Source: Mucilaginibacter sp. 44-25 (GTDB lineage: Bacteria > Bacteroidota > Bacteroidia > Sphingobacteriales > Sphingobacteriaceae). From it: a DNA stretch of 64,000 nucleotides. Below, one piece after another: positions 25,743-35,205 of the stretch. The translations under genes were made by a program, and so were the position numbers. The stretch spans positions 712,813 through 776,812 of the forward strand of contig MKTS01000001.1 of the NCBI GenBank assembly GCA_001898335.1, in the 5' to 3' direction. Every line of letters starts with the position of its first letter. Position 1 is the first letter of the stretch. The notes under the pieces are model-generated. The model was given only the letters and a program-made list of their open reading frames with translations. It was not told where the DNA came from and ran no database searches.

Positions 25743-27675
25743 GCATAATCCTTCCCTTCAAAAGCTTACTTATTTTATTATGTAGCTCCTCTGCCTCAAA
25801 TGGCTTAGGTAACACATCATTCATACCCGAAGAAATAGCCTCTACCTGCTCATGCTCAAATGCCGAAGCAGACAATGAAATGATGGGTATGCTACGCTTC
25901 GGCTCCTCAAAATCCATACGTATAATGCGCGCTGTTTGGTAGCCATTTAATGCCGGCATATGGGTGTCCATCAGTATCAGGTCAAAATCCTGCTCTTTTA
26001 ATTTTTCAATGGCCTTGTAACCATTATCAGCCACCTCAAACTCAATATTCCAATCTTTAAGCATTTTGGTAACCATAAACTGGTTAATCATATTATCTTC
26101 AGCCACCAGCACCCTCGTACCAACAAAAGGTGCAAGTTTGGAGCTTTTTTTTATAACCTTGGGCTCGGTAACCCGTTGAGAGATGGTAAACCAGTTAGTA
26201 AAATTGAATATACTCCCCTCACCTACCTTACTACTCACTGTAAGGTCACCGCCTTTAAGCTCGACTAATCGTTTAACTATGGTTAATCCCAAACCTGTGC
26301 CACCATATTTATTCGCAGTATCATCTTCAGCTTGCTCAAAAGATTCGAAAATACGACTAAGGCGGGCTTGCGGTATACCTATACCTGTATCTTCCACACT
26401 AAACTTTAGCTTCACCTTACTATCCTCTGTCTTTTGCAATACAGATACTATAAGTTTTACATGCCCCCTATCGGTAAATTTGATAGCATTACTTAACAGG
26501 TTCATCAGTATCTGATTTAAACGCAATGAGTCTAAAAGCAATGTTTCAGGTACATCATTATCTATTTCAAGTAGAAATTCTAAATTTTTCTCGTCGGCCT
26601 GATATTTCAGCAAGCCATGTACTGAATTAATAATGCTGCGTACGTTATTAGGTGTAGGTATAATACTAAATTTACCCGCCTCTATTTTTGACAAGTCAAG
26701 TACATCGTTAATTACCCCAAGCAATGATTTTGAAGATGTTTCCAGCATACTAAGCAAATTTTTTTGCTGGTCATTTATCGGAGTTTTATACAGCAAATTG
26801 GTAAGGCCAATAATACCGTTAACAGGGGTACGTAATTCATGGCTCATGTTTGCCAAAAATGCTTCTTTTACTTTTTTACCGTATTCGGCCGCTTCCTTTG
26901 ATTTGATAAGTTGTTGCTGATAACTCTTTTGGGGCGAGATATCACTGATATTCATAAAAATGGTGCGAGCCCGGTAAGATATCCTGCACCCAGTCCATAT
27001 AACGCTCTTATTAAAAGTATTGAACTGAAATTCTGCTACAGACATGGCTACGTTATCTTTTATAATTTCACCAAGTTTTTTCCGAAAAGCCGTCTGATCT
27101 CCCTCTGTTGCAAAATCAACGATACTTTTACCTAAAGCCTCATCTGCAGTGTACCCTAAGATAGTTTCCACAGCCGGATTAATGCTCTTTATTCTCAGAT
27201 TATCAGCGTTAACTGAACATATAATGTCCGCACTGTTTCTTACCACCATAGCGTAATTCTGCAATTCGTCATTTTTATGCTTAATTTCCTCCTGCGTGCG
27301 GGCGAGCTGTATAAACGCGTCAACCTTTGCTGATGTTATGTAAGGATCAAGCGGCTTATAAAGATAATCTACGGCACCAGCGCCAAAACCTTTAACAGCA
27401 TACCTGGCTTCCTTAGATATTGCGGTGACAAATATTACCATAATATCTTTGGTGCGAGGGTTGGACTTTAGCATTTCTACCAGCTCAAAACCATCCATTT
27501 CTGGCATCTGTACATCTACCAATGCTATCGATATGTGGTTTTCCCAAGCTATTTTTAACGCGTCGTTAGGCGAAGTAGTGGTAAAAAGTTTAATATCATT
27601 ACGCTTAAGAAGTGCTTCAAGAGCAATAATATTCTCCTCTTTATCATCAACAATCAGGATATTGACAGGATTCAT
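25726..27675 (-). CDS. Hybrid histidine kinase: REC-PAS-HisKA-HATPase-REC
   Basis: Cytosolic signalling protein of 649 residues. The N-terminal receiver has phospho-acceptor D54 (ALVDVQMPEMDG); a PAS domain follows at about 140-260. The kinase dimerisation helix holds H279 (SHELRTPVNG), then ATPase boxes NLLSNAIKF, DTGIGIP and GGTGLGLTIV. A second receiver carries its Asp near residue 569 (LILMDTHMPALNG). There is no TM segment. It begins 7 bases after cheB and is the last gene of the four-gene operon, so it likely receives phosphate or methylation-linked signals from its partners. Confidence 0.93.
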   Translation of the reverse strand: MNPVNILIVDDKEENIIALEALLKRNDIKLFTTTSPNDALKIAWENHISIALVDVQMPEMDGFELVEMLKSNPRTKDIMVIFVTAISKEARYAVKGFGAGAVDYLYKPLDPYITSAKVDAFIQLARTQEEIKHKNDELQNYAMVVRNSADIICSVNADNLRIKSINPAVETILGYTADEALGKSIVDFATEGDQTAFRKKLGEIIKDNVAMSVAEFQFNTFNKSVIWTGCRISYRARTIFMNISDISPQKSYQQQLIKSKEAAEYGKKVKEAFLANMSHELRTPVNGIIGLTNLLYKTPINDQQKNLLSMLETSSKSLLGVINDVLDLSKIEAGKFSIIPTPNNVRSIINSVHGLLKYQADEKNLEFLLEIDNDVPETLLLDSLRLNQILMNLLSNAIKFTDRGHVKLIVSVLQKTEDSKVKLKFSVEDTGIGIPQARLSRIFESFEQAEDDTANKYGGTGLGLTIVKRLVELKGGDLTVSSKVGEGSIFNFTNWFTISQRVTEPKVIKKSSKLAPFVGTRVLVAEDNMINQFMVTKMLKDWNIEFEVADNGYKAIEKLKEQDFDLILMDTHMPALNGYQTARIIRMDFEEPKRSIPIISLSASAFEHEQVEAISSGMNDVLPKPFEAEELHNKISKLLKGRIMPKMPV

Positions 27676-27682
27676 TTATAAA

Positions 27683-28282
27683 TCAGGTATCAGGTGGTGT
27701 TTCTAATAATTTAAAAATATCAGTTGTTGAGAGTACATATTCTGCTGCGTGCATATCAATGGCTGATTGGGGCATTTCAGTCATTTCTGCTTCAACGGGG
27801 TTTTGTGCAATTGTTAACGCTCCGCTTTGACGCAATTTCAACAATCCTGACGCTCCGTCCTGGTTTGCGCCCGAAAACAGGATGGCGGTAACCTGGTCTT
27901 TAAATATTTCAGCCACACTCTCAAAGGTTACATCTATAGATGGTTTTGAAAACCATACCGCCTCTGATACGTCCAGGCTAAAAAATCCCTGTTTCTCAAC
28001 AAGTGTGTGATAATTTGCAGGTGCTACGTAAATTGTGTTTATCGCTATCGGCTCCTTATCACTAATTTCTCTAAGGCACATACGGCTGTTTTCAGCAAAC
28101 AGTTTTTCAATTTCGCTGAAAAAATTTTTTTTACGATGAATAATAATAATTACTGTTTTGGAACATTTGGCCGGTAGCAATTTTACTATACGGTATAACA
28201 ATTTAAATGAACCTGCCGAGCCACCCAGAAGTAATATTCGAGAGCTTTGCCAACGTTGGATTATATGATCATCAAGAGCCAA
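27683..28282 (-). CDS. cheB: CheB-type protein-glutamate methylesterase, stand-alone domain
   Basis: Catalytic CheB domain only (199 residues), with no N-terminal receiver. The Ser-His-Asp triad is represented by GGSAGS, IIHRKK and SGANQDGASG. CheB normally demethylates receptor glutamates, but no methyl-accepting receptor is present here; the long coiled coil of the neighbouring 1147-residue kinase is a possible target (inference). It overlaps cheR by 11 bases. Confidence 0.93.
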   Translation of the reverse strand: MALDDHIIQRWQSSRILLLGGSAGSFKLLYRIVKLLPAKCSKTVIIIIHRKKNFFSEIEKLFAENSRMCLREISDKEPIAINTIYVAPANYHTLVEKQGFFSLDVSEAVWFSKPSIDVTFESVAEIFKDQVTAILFSGANQDGASGLLKLRQSGALTIAQNPVEAEMTEMPQSAIDMHAAEYVLSTTDIFKLLETPPDT

Positions 28283-29102
28283 TTTTTTGGTATATATTTT
28301 CTTTTTGATTGATCACCTTGAACTTTTTGCGAAAAATATCTGAACGAATAGTTTCTTTATTTCCAAGACACAGGTAACCAAGCGGGCATAGGCTGTTATA
28401 AAATAAATCGAGAATACGATGTTGCAGTTCTGTTTCAAAGTAGATGAATACGTTACGGCAACTTATTAATTGAAATTCGTTGAATACCGTATCAGAAATA
28501 AGGTTGTGAACAGAAAATAATGTATTCTGCTTTAGCTCACTATGTATGGCTGCAGCGTCATACATCATAGTAAAATGATCAGTTAAAGACCCTGGCAACC
28601 CGGTAAATAAATAGTTTTCGGCGTAACTTTTTATTTTACGCAAGCTGTAAATACCTTTTTTGGCATAGTTTAACACCTCTGTATTAATATCTGTACCATA
28701 TATAAAAGAACGCTTCAACAACTTTTCTTCATTCAACAATATGGCAAGTGAATAGGCCTCTTCTCCCGTTGAACAACCGGCACACCAAACCTTAATATGC
28801 TGATAAGTGGATAAATAGGGTATTACCTGGGTATGTAAAGATTTGTAAAAAGCCGGGTCGCGAAACATCTCTGTAACGTTTACCGTAATTTCTTCCAAAA
28901 ACTCCTGAAAGAAATTAGGATCATTTATCAACAGATGCTTTAGGTCATAAAACTCCAGCTTCTTGATCATCATTACCCGGGCAATGCGCCTCCTGAATGA
29001 AGCTTCGGTGTAATCGCTGAAATCAAATCCGTGTATTTTTTTTACAATATCAATCAGTTCTGTTAACTGGGCATCTGTTAAGCTCTCTTTAGCATCAGGC
29101 AT
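28272..29102 (-). CDS. cheR: CheR-type protein-glutamate O-methyltransferase
   Basis: SAM-dependent methyltransferase of 276 residues. It has an N-terminal helical domain with the basic RRRIARVMMIKK helix, then the SAM site (VWCAGCSTGEEAYSLAILL), a second acidic motif (YGTDINTEVLNYA) and FQLISCRNVFIYF. No C-terminal TPR is fused. The last 11 bases overlap cheB and it follows the large kinase by 13 bases, so all four genes should be one transcript. Confidence 0.94.
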   Translation of the reverse strand: MPDAKESLTDAQLTELIDIVKKIHGFDFSDYTEASFRRRIARVMMIKKLEFYDLKHLLINDPNFFQEFLEEITVNVTEMFRDPAFYKSLHTQVIPYLSTYQHIKVWCAGCSTGEEAYSLAILLNEEKLLKRSFIYGTDINTEVLNYAKKGIYSLRKIKSYAENYLFTGLPGSLTDHFTMMYDAAAIHSELKQNTLFSVHNLISDTVFNEFQLISCRNVFIYFETELQHRILDLFYNSLCPLGYLCLGNKETIRSDIFRKKFKVINQKENIYQKIGS

Positions 29103-29115
29103 ATTCTTCTATCAA

Positions 29116-32100
29116 CTATCCGTCGAGCCATAATTGCATTAAGGATATTAGCCTGTCCATATCTACCGGCTTAGTGATATAGTCATTAGCCCCGGCCGCA
29201 ATACACTTTTCGCGGTCATCCTTCATGGCCTTTGCGGTTAAGGCAATAACAGGAAGTTTTGCCCATTTGTTTTGCTTTCTTATTTGTCTTGTTGCTTCGT
29301 AACCATCCATTTTAGGCATCATGATATCCATGAGTACAATCTCAATATCGGTTACTTCTTCCAGTTTAGCAAGCGCCTCTTCCCCATCATTAGCGATCTC
29401 AACAACCAGGTCATAGGTTTCAAGAGCGCTGCTCAATGCAAAAATATTGCGCATGTCATCATCTACAATAAGTACTTTTTTACCCTTAATAGCATCTTTT
29501 CCTTTAGTGGTCATTTTTTGTTTCGGCTGATTATTGTTAACGGCTTGCGGGGTATTTTCACTTATTTTATTTAAAAAGAGATTCACTTCATCAATTAACC
29601 TGTCAGATGACTTGCTTGTTTTTACAACCATAGCATTTGCGTATTGCATTAAGCGGTTAACTGAGGTTTTATCCAGTTCCATTGCTGTGTTAATAATAAC
29701 CGGCAAAGAAATAAACTTATCAACCGCTTTGATCTTATCCAGCAGGTCGAGCCCGGATATGTCAGGCAGATTAAGGTCTAATATTACACACTGGTATTCA
29801 TGTTCCTGCAGCATTTTAAAAGCCGTTTCTCCATCAAAAGCCTGATCTACAGTTATCCCTTGGCTCTGCATCAGATCTTTTAATGCCTGGCTTTGTGCCT
29901 TATGGTCTTCAACCAATAGTATTTGTGTAAATTTAGTACCACTGCGAGCCATAATATCACCGAATAACTTATCAAGCGTTTCGGTATCTACAGGCTTTTT
30001 AAGGAAACTTATCGCCCCTTCTTTTCGCACTCGGTTAGCGGCAGCTTCGCCCGCAGACATCAGGTGCACAGGGATGTGCGCGGTTGCTTCGTCCTGCTTT
30101 AGCTCTTTTAATATTTGCCAGCCATCCTTTCCTGGTAGCATAATATCTAATATCACAGCATCGGGCTGCTGCTCTTTTATCACCTCAAAAGCATTGGTTC
30201 CTTCGTTAACCATTACTGGTTCAAAACCATGATCACGGGCGTAGTCCTGTAAAATAATCGCAAAATTAGGATCATCCTCAACAATCACTACAAATGGATC
30301 ACGCTCTGTATCCGCTGTTTTTTGAGCAGCAGGTTGCGAAGTACTTGCCCGCGACATAGGTTGATAAGTTTCAACTGTTGGCACTACATCTTCTTCACTG
30401 CTTTCAAACTTCATTTCAAAAGGCAAAGTAAGTACAAATTCGCTGCCAACACCAGGCTCGCTCGTAAGTGTAATATAACCACCCAATAACGCGGCTAACT
30501 CCCTGCTAATGGATAAACCGAGACCTGTACCGCCATACTTACGACTGGTAGAACCATCAGCCTGCTGGAAAGCTTCAAATATGATACGTTGTTTATCTGC
30601 CGGTATGCCTATGCCGCTATCCTTGATTTTAAAGCTTACTGTTTTAGGACGTGGCCCTGCTACAGCTGTTACGCTGATACTGCCACCCTCAGGAGTGAAT
30701 TTAAAAGCATTCGACAGCAAGTTTTTGATCACTTGTTCTACCCTAACCTTATCGGTACTAATCGCTTGCGGAACATCAGACGATCCGGTTTTAAAGTCGA
30801 TCTTTTTATTTATAGCAACCTCGGCGAACAATGATTGCATATCGCTCAATACCTCAGATATGCTTACATCTTCGGTTTGCATATCTAATTTACCCGACTC
30901 AATTTTCGACAGGTCGAGAATATCATTGATCAATGTAAGCAAATCATTACCAGCATTAAATATTACGCTGGCATACTTGATCTGATCTTCAGAAAGGTTA
31001 GCCGGTTTATTATCTTTGAGTATGCGCGCCAGTACCAATATACTATTTAATGGCGTGCGCAGCTCATGGCTCATGTTAGCCAGGAATTCTGATTTGTACC
31101 TGCCTGTTGTTTCCAGCTCATTTGCTTTTTGAGTGATAGACTGGCGTGCTTCCTCTATTGCCTGGTTCTTTTCTTCTAAAAGACTTGCTTTCTCTTCCAG
31201 TTCTGCATTAATAGTACGTAATTCTTCCTGCTGAACGCGTAACTCTTCCTCTGATGCCTGCAGCATTTCGGTTTTGTTCATGAGCTCCTCATTGGTAACG
31301 CGCATTTCTTCCTGCTGCGCTTCCAATTCCTCAGCCTGCTGTTGAGTTTCCTCAAACAGGTCATGCATAATGGTGCGTGCCTGAGCCGTATTTACGGCAA
31401 TTGCAATATCATTTGCCACACGCTCTATGTAATCTTTTACATGTGCAGGTATTTGGCCACTAAAACCCAGTTCTAAAACACCTTTGAGCTTTTTATCAAA
31501 AAGGAATGGAACAATGAAAGTTTCTATAGACCCATCCTGAATGATTGACGATTCAATTTGTAAACCATCATTAAGTCTACCGCTGATAATTGCCGACTTT
31601 TCGTCTTTAGCAGCTTGCCCTACCCAGCCTTCAGAAATACGAATGGTCTGCTTGATTTTATCCGGATCTGAAAACGCGTATGAGGCATGAAGTTCAAGTA
31701 TTTCCTCACTCTCATTTAGTAGATACATGGTACCCGTAAGCGCACCCGAGTATCTGCTAAGCTCGGTAAGGATGTTGTTACTTAATTCCTTTTCGCTTTG
31801 CTGCCCCTGCATCTTATCGTTAAGAACAGCGGTTCCGGTGAGCAGCCAATTTTTGGCTTCATTTTCCTCAAGTACTTTTTCAAGTTCTATATTGGCAAGT
31901 CTTATTTCTTCCTCAATTTTTTTCTGCCTGTTGAAAGTAGCCTGAATGTAGTAAAACATCAGGATAACGATGGCCATAAACAGTATGCAGCCAATTACAA
32001 TAACTATAATTGCCTGCCGGGATGCTCTTTCAGAAGCGGCTTTCCTTTCATCAAGCAAAGAGTTCTCTGAATTAACTAAACGGTTATTGATACCGCGTAT

Positions 32101-32559
32101 ACTATCCATGTTCTGCTTTCCGCCCAAAAACATCTTATGAGCCACCATATACTCAAGGCCCATTTTATCGCGTGTATCAATGTTGTTTTTTAAAACCTGC
32201 AACTGCCGATTTACAAGGTCCTTCAACGTATCAATACGCTTAGTCTGTGCCGGGTTATCAGAAACCAGGTTACTCAGTTGGTATAAATTTTCGGTTATAC
32301 GAGGTACCGCGGAGTTATAAGGATCAAGAAAAGCTTTATTAGCTGTTGCGCCGTAACCCCGCATACCAGTTTCACCATCAATAAGAAGTTGCAGTATCTC
32401 ATTGGAGGTTTTAATAACCTTTTGGGTGTGATTGACCCATACGGTATCATCCTCTAATTGCTTTATACTGCTAAATGAGAGTATGCCAACTAATAACACA
32501 AGCAAAACGGATATACCAAAACCCGTTAGGACCTGGTTACGAAAAGAAAGCTTGAACAT
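29116..32559 (-). CDS. Membrane hybrid kinase: CHASE3-GAF-coiled coil-HisKA-HATPase-3xREC
   Basis: A 1147-residue sensor. TM1 (about 10-30) and TM2 (about 188-208) bracket an extracytoplasmic CHASE3 domain (DGETGMRGYGATANKAF). A GAF domain follows (about 235-395), then a Gln/Glu-rich coiled coil (400-490) with repeated EELRVQQEELR words, then HisKA with H498 (SHELRTPLNS) and an intact ATPase (GTGLGLSISRELA). Three receivers have Asp near 803, 928 and 1078. This layout is common in Bacteroidota and cyanobacteria. It heads the operon with CheR and CheB. Confidence 0.94.
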   Translation of the reverse strand: MFKLSFRNQVLTGFGISVLLVLLVGILSFSSIKQLEDDTVWVNHTQKVIKTSNEILQLLIDGETGMRGYGATANKAFLDPYNSAVPRITENLYQLSNLVSDNPAQTKRIDTLKDLVNRQLQVLKNNIDTRDKMGLEYMVAHKMFLGGKQNMDSIRGINNRLVNSENSLLDERKAASERASRQAIIVIVIGCILFMAIVILMFYYIQATFNRQKKIEEEIRLANIELEKVLEENEAKNWLLTGTAVLNDKMQGQQSEKELSNNILTELSRYSGALTGTMYLLNESEEILELHASYAFSDPDKIKQTIRISEGWVGQAAKDEKSAIISGRLNDGLQIESSIIQDGSIETFIVPFLFDKKLKGVLELGFSGQIPAHVKDYIERVANDIAIAVNTAQARTIMHDLFEETQQQAEELEAQQEEMRVTNEELMNKTEMLQASEEELRVQQEELRTINAELEEKASLLEEKNQAIEEARQSITQKANELETTGRYKSEFLANMSHELRTPLNSILVLARILKDNKPANLSEDQIKYASVIFNAGNDLLTLINDILDLSKIESGKLDMQTEDVSISEVLSDMQSLFAEVAINKKIDFKTGSSDVPQAISTDKVRVEQVIKNLLSNAFKFTPEGGSISVTAVAGPRPKTVSFKIKDSGIGIPADKQRIIFEAFQQADGSTSRKYGGTGLGLSISRELAALLGGYITLTSEPGVGSEFVLTLPFEMKFESSEEDVVPTVETYQPMSRASTSQPAAQKTADTERDPFVVIVEDDPNFAIILQDYARDHGFEPVMVNEGTNAFEVIKEQQPDAVILDIMLPGKDGWQILKELKQDEATAHIPVHLMSAGEAAANRVRKEGAISFLKKPVDTETLDKLFGDIMARSGTKFTQILLVEDHKAQSQALKDLMQSQGITVDQAFDGETAFKMLQEHEYQCVILDLNLPDISGLDLLDKIKAVDKFISLPVIINTAMELDKTSVNRLMQYANAMVVKTSKSSDRLIDEVNLFLNKISENTPQAVNNNQPKQKMTTKGKDAIKGKKVLIVDDDMRNIFALSSALETYDLVVEIANDGEEALAKLEEVTDIEIVLMDIMMPKMDGYEATRQIRKQNKWAKLPVIALTAKAMKDDREKCIAAGANDYITKPVDMDRLISLMQLWLDG

Positions 32560-32583
32560 AGGTTAGATTTGGTTATAGTAGTG

Positions 32584-32613
32584 CAAATATGTTAAAATAA
32601 ATGTGTACACAAA
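32584..32613 (-). promoter_or_regulatory. Predicted promoter of the kinase-cheR-cheB operon
   Basis: Minus-strand TTTG (32610-32613), an 18-base spacer and CATATTTG (32584-32591, 7 of 8 to TAnnTTTG). It lies 25 bases before the kinase ATG. Confidence 0.45.
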
Positions 32614-32654
32614 ACACTTTCAGCACAACAAATACGCAGATAGCAAATTTTAAA

Positions 32655-33071
32655 TTACTGTATGTTAACAACTTTTCTAAAACCTGTAGCACCCGCAAGT
32701 GAAACTAAAGCGCCGGCAAATAGCAAATACCACCCCCACTTGAAGGCTATTTGTCGTGATAGAAAGCCACTGATGCCCTTAAACGGTATAAAGCCAAAAG
32801 TTGTTTTTACCTTAAACACAGCGGCTATAAACAATAAGGTTACTAAAGCAACAGAAGCCCAGGCAGCAATACGTATTACTTTTGCCTGGTTGAGTACGGT
32901 GCAAAGTATACCAATTACCCCAACCAGCAGCAACGCCATACCATAGGGCTGGTTAAGCTCGTAAACATTCATATTGAACAAATGAAACGGCCTTAACAAT
33001 GGGCAAAAGGTAGCTACAATCAATATAATAAAGCCGAGCAGAGCTAATAATGAAGGAAGGCGCATAAACAA
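32655..33071 (-). CDS. Uncharacterised four-TM membrane protein
   Basis: A 138-residue protein made of four hydrophobic segments (about 8-25, 45-62, 70-88 and 115-130) with short loops. No family motif is recognised. It starts 14 bases after gldC and is likely the last gene of the helicase-gldC run on the minus strand. A promoter follows for the kinase operon. Confidence 0.75.
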   Translation of the reverse strand: MFMRLPSLLALLGFIILIVATFCPLLRPFHLFNMNVYELNQPYGMALLLVGVIGILCTVLNQAKVIRIAAWASVALVTLLFIAAVFKVKTTFGFIPFKGISGFLSRQIAFKWGWYLLFAGALVSLAGATGFRKVVNIQ

Positions 33072-33085
33072 AGCGAGAATTAAAT

Positions 33086-33415
33086 TTATTGCCTAATTTC
33101 CATTTTATCTGCAAAATGAGCACAATAATCGCGCAGATCTTCTACAATATTATTTTCGCCCGTTGCCCGCAGAAAGGTATCGCCCATAGTTTGCAGCGTT
33201 TCGTAGAAAAATCGCTTCATCTCATCAACCGGCATATCCTTGGTCCAAAGGTCAATTTTCATGGTGTTTCGGTAGCTCGGGTCCCAAACAGATAGCATCA
33301 TAGCTTTTACAGGCACCGCGTCTTCGCCTTTTGCATCAGTTGATTGCCATACAATTTTTTCAGGAACATTATTATCGTCGAGTGTTACAGTTAGCTTAAT
33401 TTCAGCAGTTTTCAT
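33086..33415 (-). CDS. gldC: Gliding motility protein GldC
   Basis: Small soluble protein of Bacteroidota; in Flavobacterium it supports gliding and is thought to stabilise the GldB lipoprotein. The 109-residue sequence contains AEIKLTVTLDDNNVPEKI, WDPSYRNTMKIDLWTKDMP and FFYETLQTMGDTFLRATGE, which I recognise as GldC. gldB, usually its neighbour, is absent from this window. It follows the small membrane gene by 9 bases. Confidence 0.88.
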   Translation of the reverse strand: MKTAEIKLTVTLDDNNVPEKIVWQSTDAKGEDAVPVKAMMLSVWDPSYRNTMKIDLWTKDMPVDEMKRFFYETLQTMGDTFLRATGENNIVEDLRDYCAHFADKMEIRQ

Positions 33416-33424
33416 TTAAAGTAC

Positions 33425-33730
33425 TTATTTAACAAGGAAAAATATAATCAGCACCAAAGTTATAAAGCTAAGCTCTACAATCCAGAGGTTTTTGGTAATG
33501 GTAAAAAAATTACGGAAAATAAGATCCAGGAATGACACAACGAAACCAAACAGAATAAATATCCAGGCAACGGTAGTACTCCAGTTGCCATTGGGCATGC
33601 CCGTGATTTTTATCCCGCTTATGAAAATATAACCGGCCGCAATAAAAAAAAACGCCGTGGCAAAATTTAGCGGACTAATGCGGAATTTGCGTTGTAGATT
33701 ATTTTCTGCCTGATCTTTTATTTCCGCCAT
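33425..33730 (-). CDS. Small three-TM membrane protein
   Basis: A 101-residue product starting MAEIKDQAENNLQRKF, with three hydrophobic segments (about 22-40, 53-70 and 84-100). A longer open frame reaches back to 34030 but lies inside the helicase gene in another frame; ATG 33730 is the first sensible start. It overlaps the helicase 3' end by 32 bases and precedes gldC by 9 bases, so the cluster appears cotranscribed. Family not recognised. Confidence 0.75.
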   Translation of the reverse strand: MAEIKDQAENNLQRKFRISPLNFATAFFFIAAGYIFISGIKITGMPNGNWSTTVAWIFILFGFVVSFLDLIFRNFFTITKNLWIVELSFITLVLIIFFLVK

Positions 33731-35057
33731 ATTGTTTAGATGGTTTTTTATTGTTGGGGTTATTTGGATTGCGCTTAGCTTTAGCAGCCTCAAATTTTTT
33801 ATGCTGACTGGCGGATTTTTTCTCGTGGAAAGCTCCTTTAAATTCCGGATCTTCCTTGCGCTTCTGCATATCAATTTCACGGGCTTGGTCCTGCCGTTCC
33901 TGATAAGGCGTTTCTTCAACGAAAACCTCTGTAGGGATATCAAGAACTGGGATTGTTTGCCGTATGAGTTTTTGTATTTTGTTGAGATAATAATCCTCTG
34001 CAGGTGTAGCAAAAGTAATGGCCACGCCACTGTTAAATGCCCGCCCGGTACGGCCTATACGATGTACATAATCTTCTATAACTACCGGAACATCAAAGTT
34101 TATCACATGGCTTACATCACTTACATCAATGCCGCGCGAAGCCACATCGGTGGCTACCAATATCTTTACCTCATCGTTTTTAAAAGAATTGATGCTGTTA
34201 ATACGCGTGTTTTGCCCTTTATTAGCATGCAATACTTTAACCTCTGCCTCACCAAACTTGCGCGACAAAAACTTAAAGATATCTTCGGCAACTACTCTCG
34301 TCTTGCAGAAAACGATCAGCTTTTTAATATCATCTGTATGATCTAACAGATGCTTAAGCAGGTTTACTTTGGTTTTTACATTAGGCAGCTTATAAAGCTG
34401 TTGTACAACAGTTTCAGCAGCGGTAGCCTGCGGAGTTACCTCTATTATTGTTGGAAATTCAAGAAAGTTGCCCGCCAAATTATGCACTTTATCACTCATA
34501 GTGGCAGAAAACAACAGGTTCTGCCGCTTAACCGGTACCACCTCCAATATGCGGTTAATTTGTGGCATAAAGCCCATATCCATCATCTTATCTGCTTCAT
34601 CAAGTACCAGCACCTGTAACTGTTTAGTAACAATGTGGCCAGCCAGATAAATATCCAGAAAGCGGCCCGGCGTAGCTACAATAATATCAATACCTTTACT
34701 TACCTGTTCTATCTGCGTTTTAGGCCCAATACCACCAAATAGTACTACAGTGCGCAAATCAGTATTAGTTGCAAACGTTCTGATGTTCTCTTCAATTTGC
34801 ATAGCCAGTTCACGTGTTGGCGAAACAATGAGCGCCCTGGGATTTTCGCCCTGTGCATACTTAAGTTTCATAAGCAAGGGCAACACATAAGCGGCGGTTT
34901 TACCTGTACCTGTTTGCGCTATGCCCATTACGTCCTGCCCGTTCAATATAGGCGGTATAGCTTTTTGCTGTATAGGTGTTGGCTGGCTGTAACCGGCATC
35001 GGAAATGGCATTCAGTATTTGCCGGTTAAATTTAAAATCATCAAAAGTTTCTGCCAT
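33699..35057 (-). CDS. DEAD-box RNA helicase, RhlE-like
   Basis: ATP-dependent RNA unwinding, for ribosome assembly or RNA decay. The 452-residue protein has every core motif: Q motif (GYSQPTPIQQKAIP), AQTGTGKT, PTRELA, DEAD in VLDEADKM, SAT, and HRIGRTGRAF. The C-terminal 75 residues are basic and Asn/Pro/Gly-rich (NPNNPNNKKPSKQYGG), an RNA-binding tail seen in RhlE-type members. First gene of the run leading to gldC. Confidence 0.96.
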   Translation of the reverse strand: MAETFDDFKFNRQILNAISDAGYSQPTPIQQKAIPPILNGQDVMGIAQTGTGKTAAYVLPLLMKLKYAQGENPRALIVSPTRELAMQIEENIRTFATNTDLRTVVLFGGIGPKTQIEQVSKGIDIIVATPGRFLDIYLAGHIVTKQLQVLVLDEADKMMDMGFMPQINRILEVVPVKRQNLLFSATMSDKVHNLAGNFLEFPTIIEVTPQATAAETVVQQLYKLPNVKTKVNLLKHLLDHTDDIKKLIVFCKTRVVAEDIFKFLSRKFGEAEVKVLHANKGQNTRINSINSFKNDEVKILVATDVASRGIDVSDVSHVINFDVPVVIEDYVHRIGRTGRAFNSGVAITFATPAEDYYLNKIQKLIRQTIPVLDIPTEVFVEETPYQERQDQAREIDMQKRKEDPEFKGAFHEKKSASQHKKFEAAKAKRNPNNPNNKKPSKQYGGNKRSGRK

Positions 35058-35145
35058 AGCCGCAAAGATAAGGATTAACGACTATAGATGTACTTTGACA
35101 GACTATGATTACTATTTTGCTGTTTCTTCAATAAAATTCAAATAC

Positions 35146-35178
35146 TTGCTTCATTAATGCTTTCACTTTTTACTTTTG
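35146..35178 (+). promoter_or_regulatory. Predicted promoter of the 35206 gene
   Basis: Perfect -7 box TACTTTTG (35171-35178) with TTG (35146-35148) 22 bases upstream; the ATG follows 27 bases later. Confidence 0.5.
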
Positions 35179-35205
35179 GATTTTATAAACCCCTGATAAA
35201 TACGC

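Noticed and set aside
33732..34346. 204-codon open frame on the plus strand
   Set aside because: It lies antisense to the DEAD-box helicase, whose motifs are complete; no recognisable domain.
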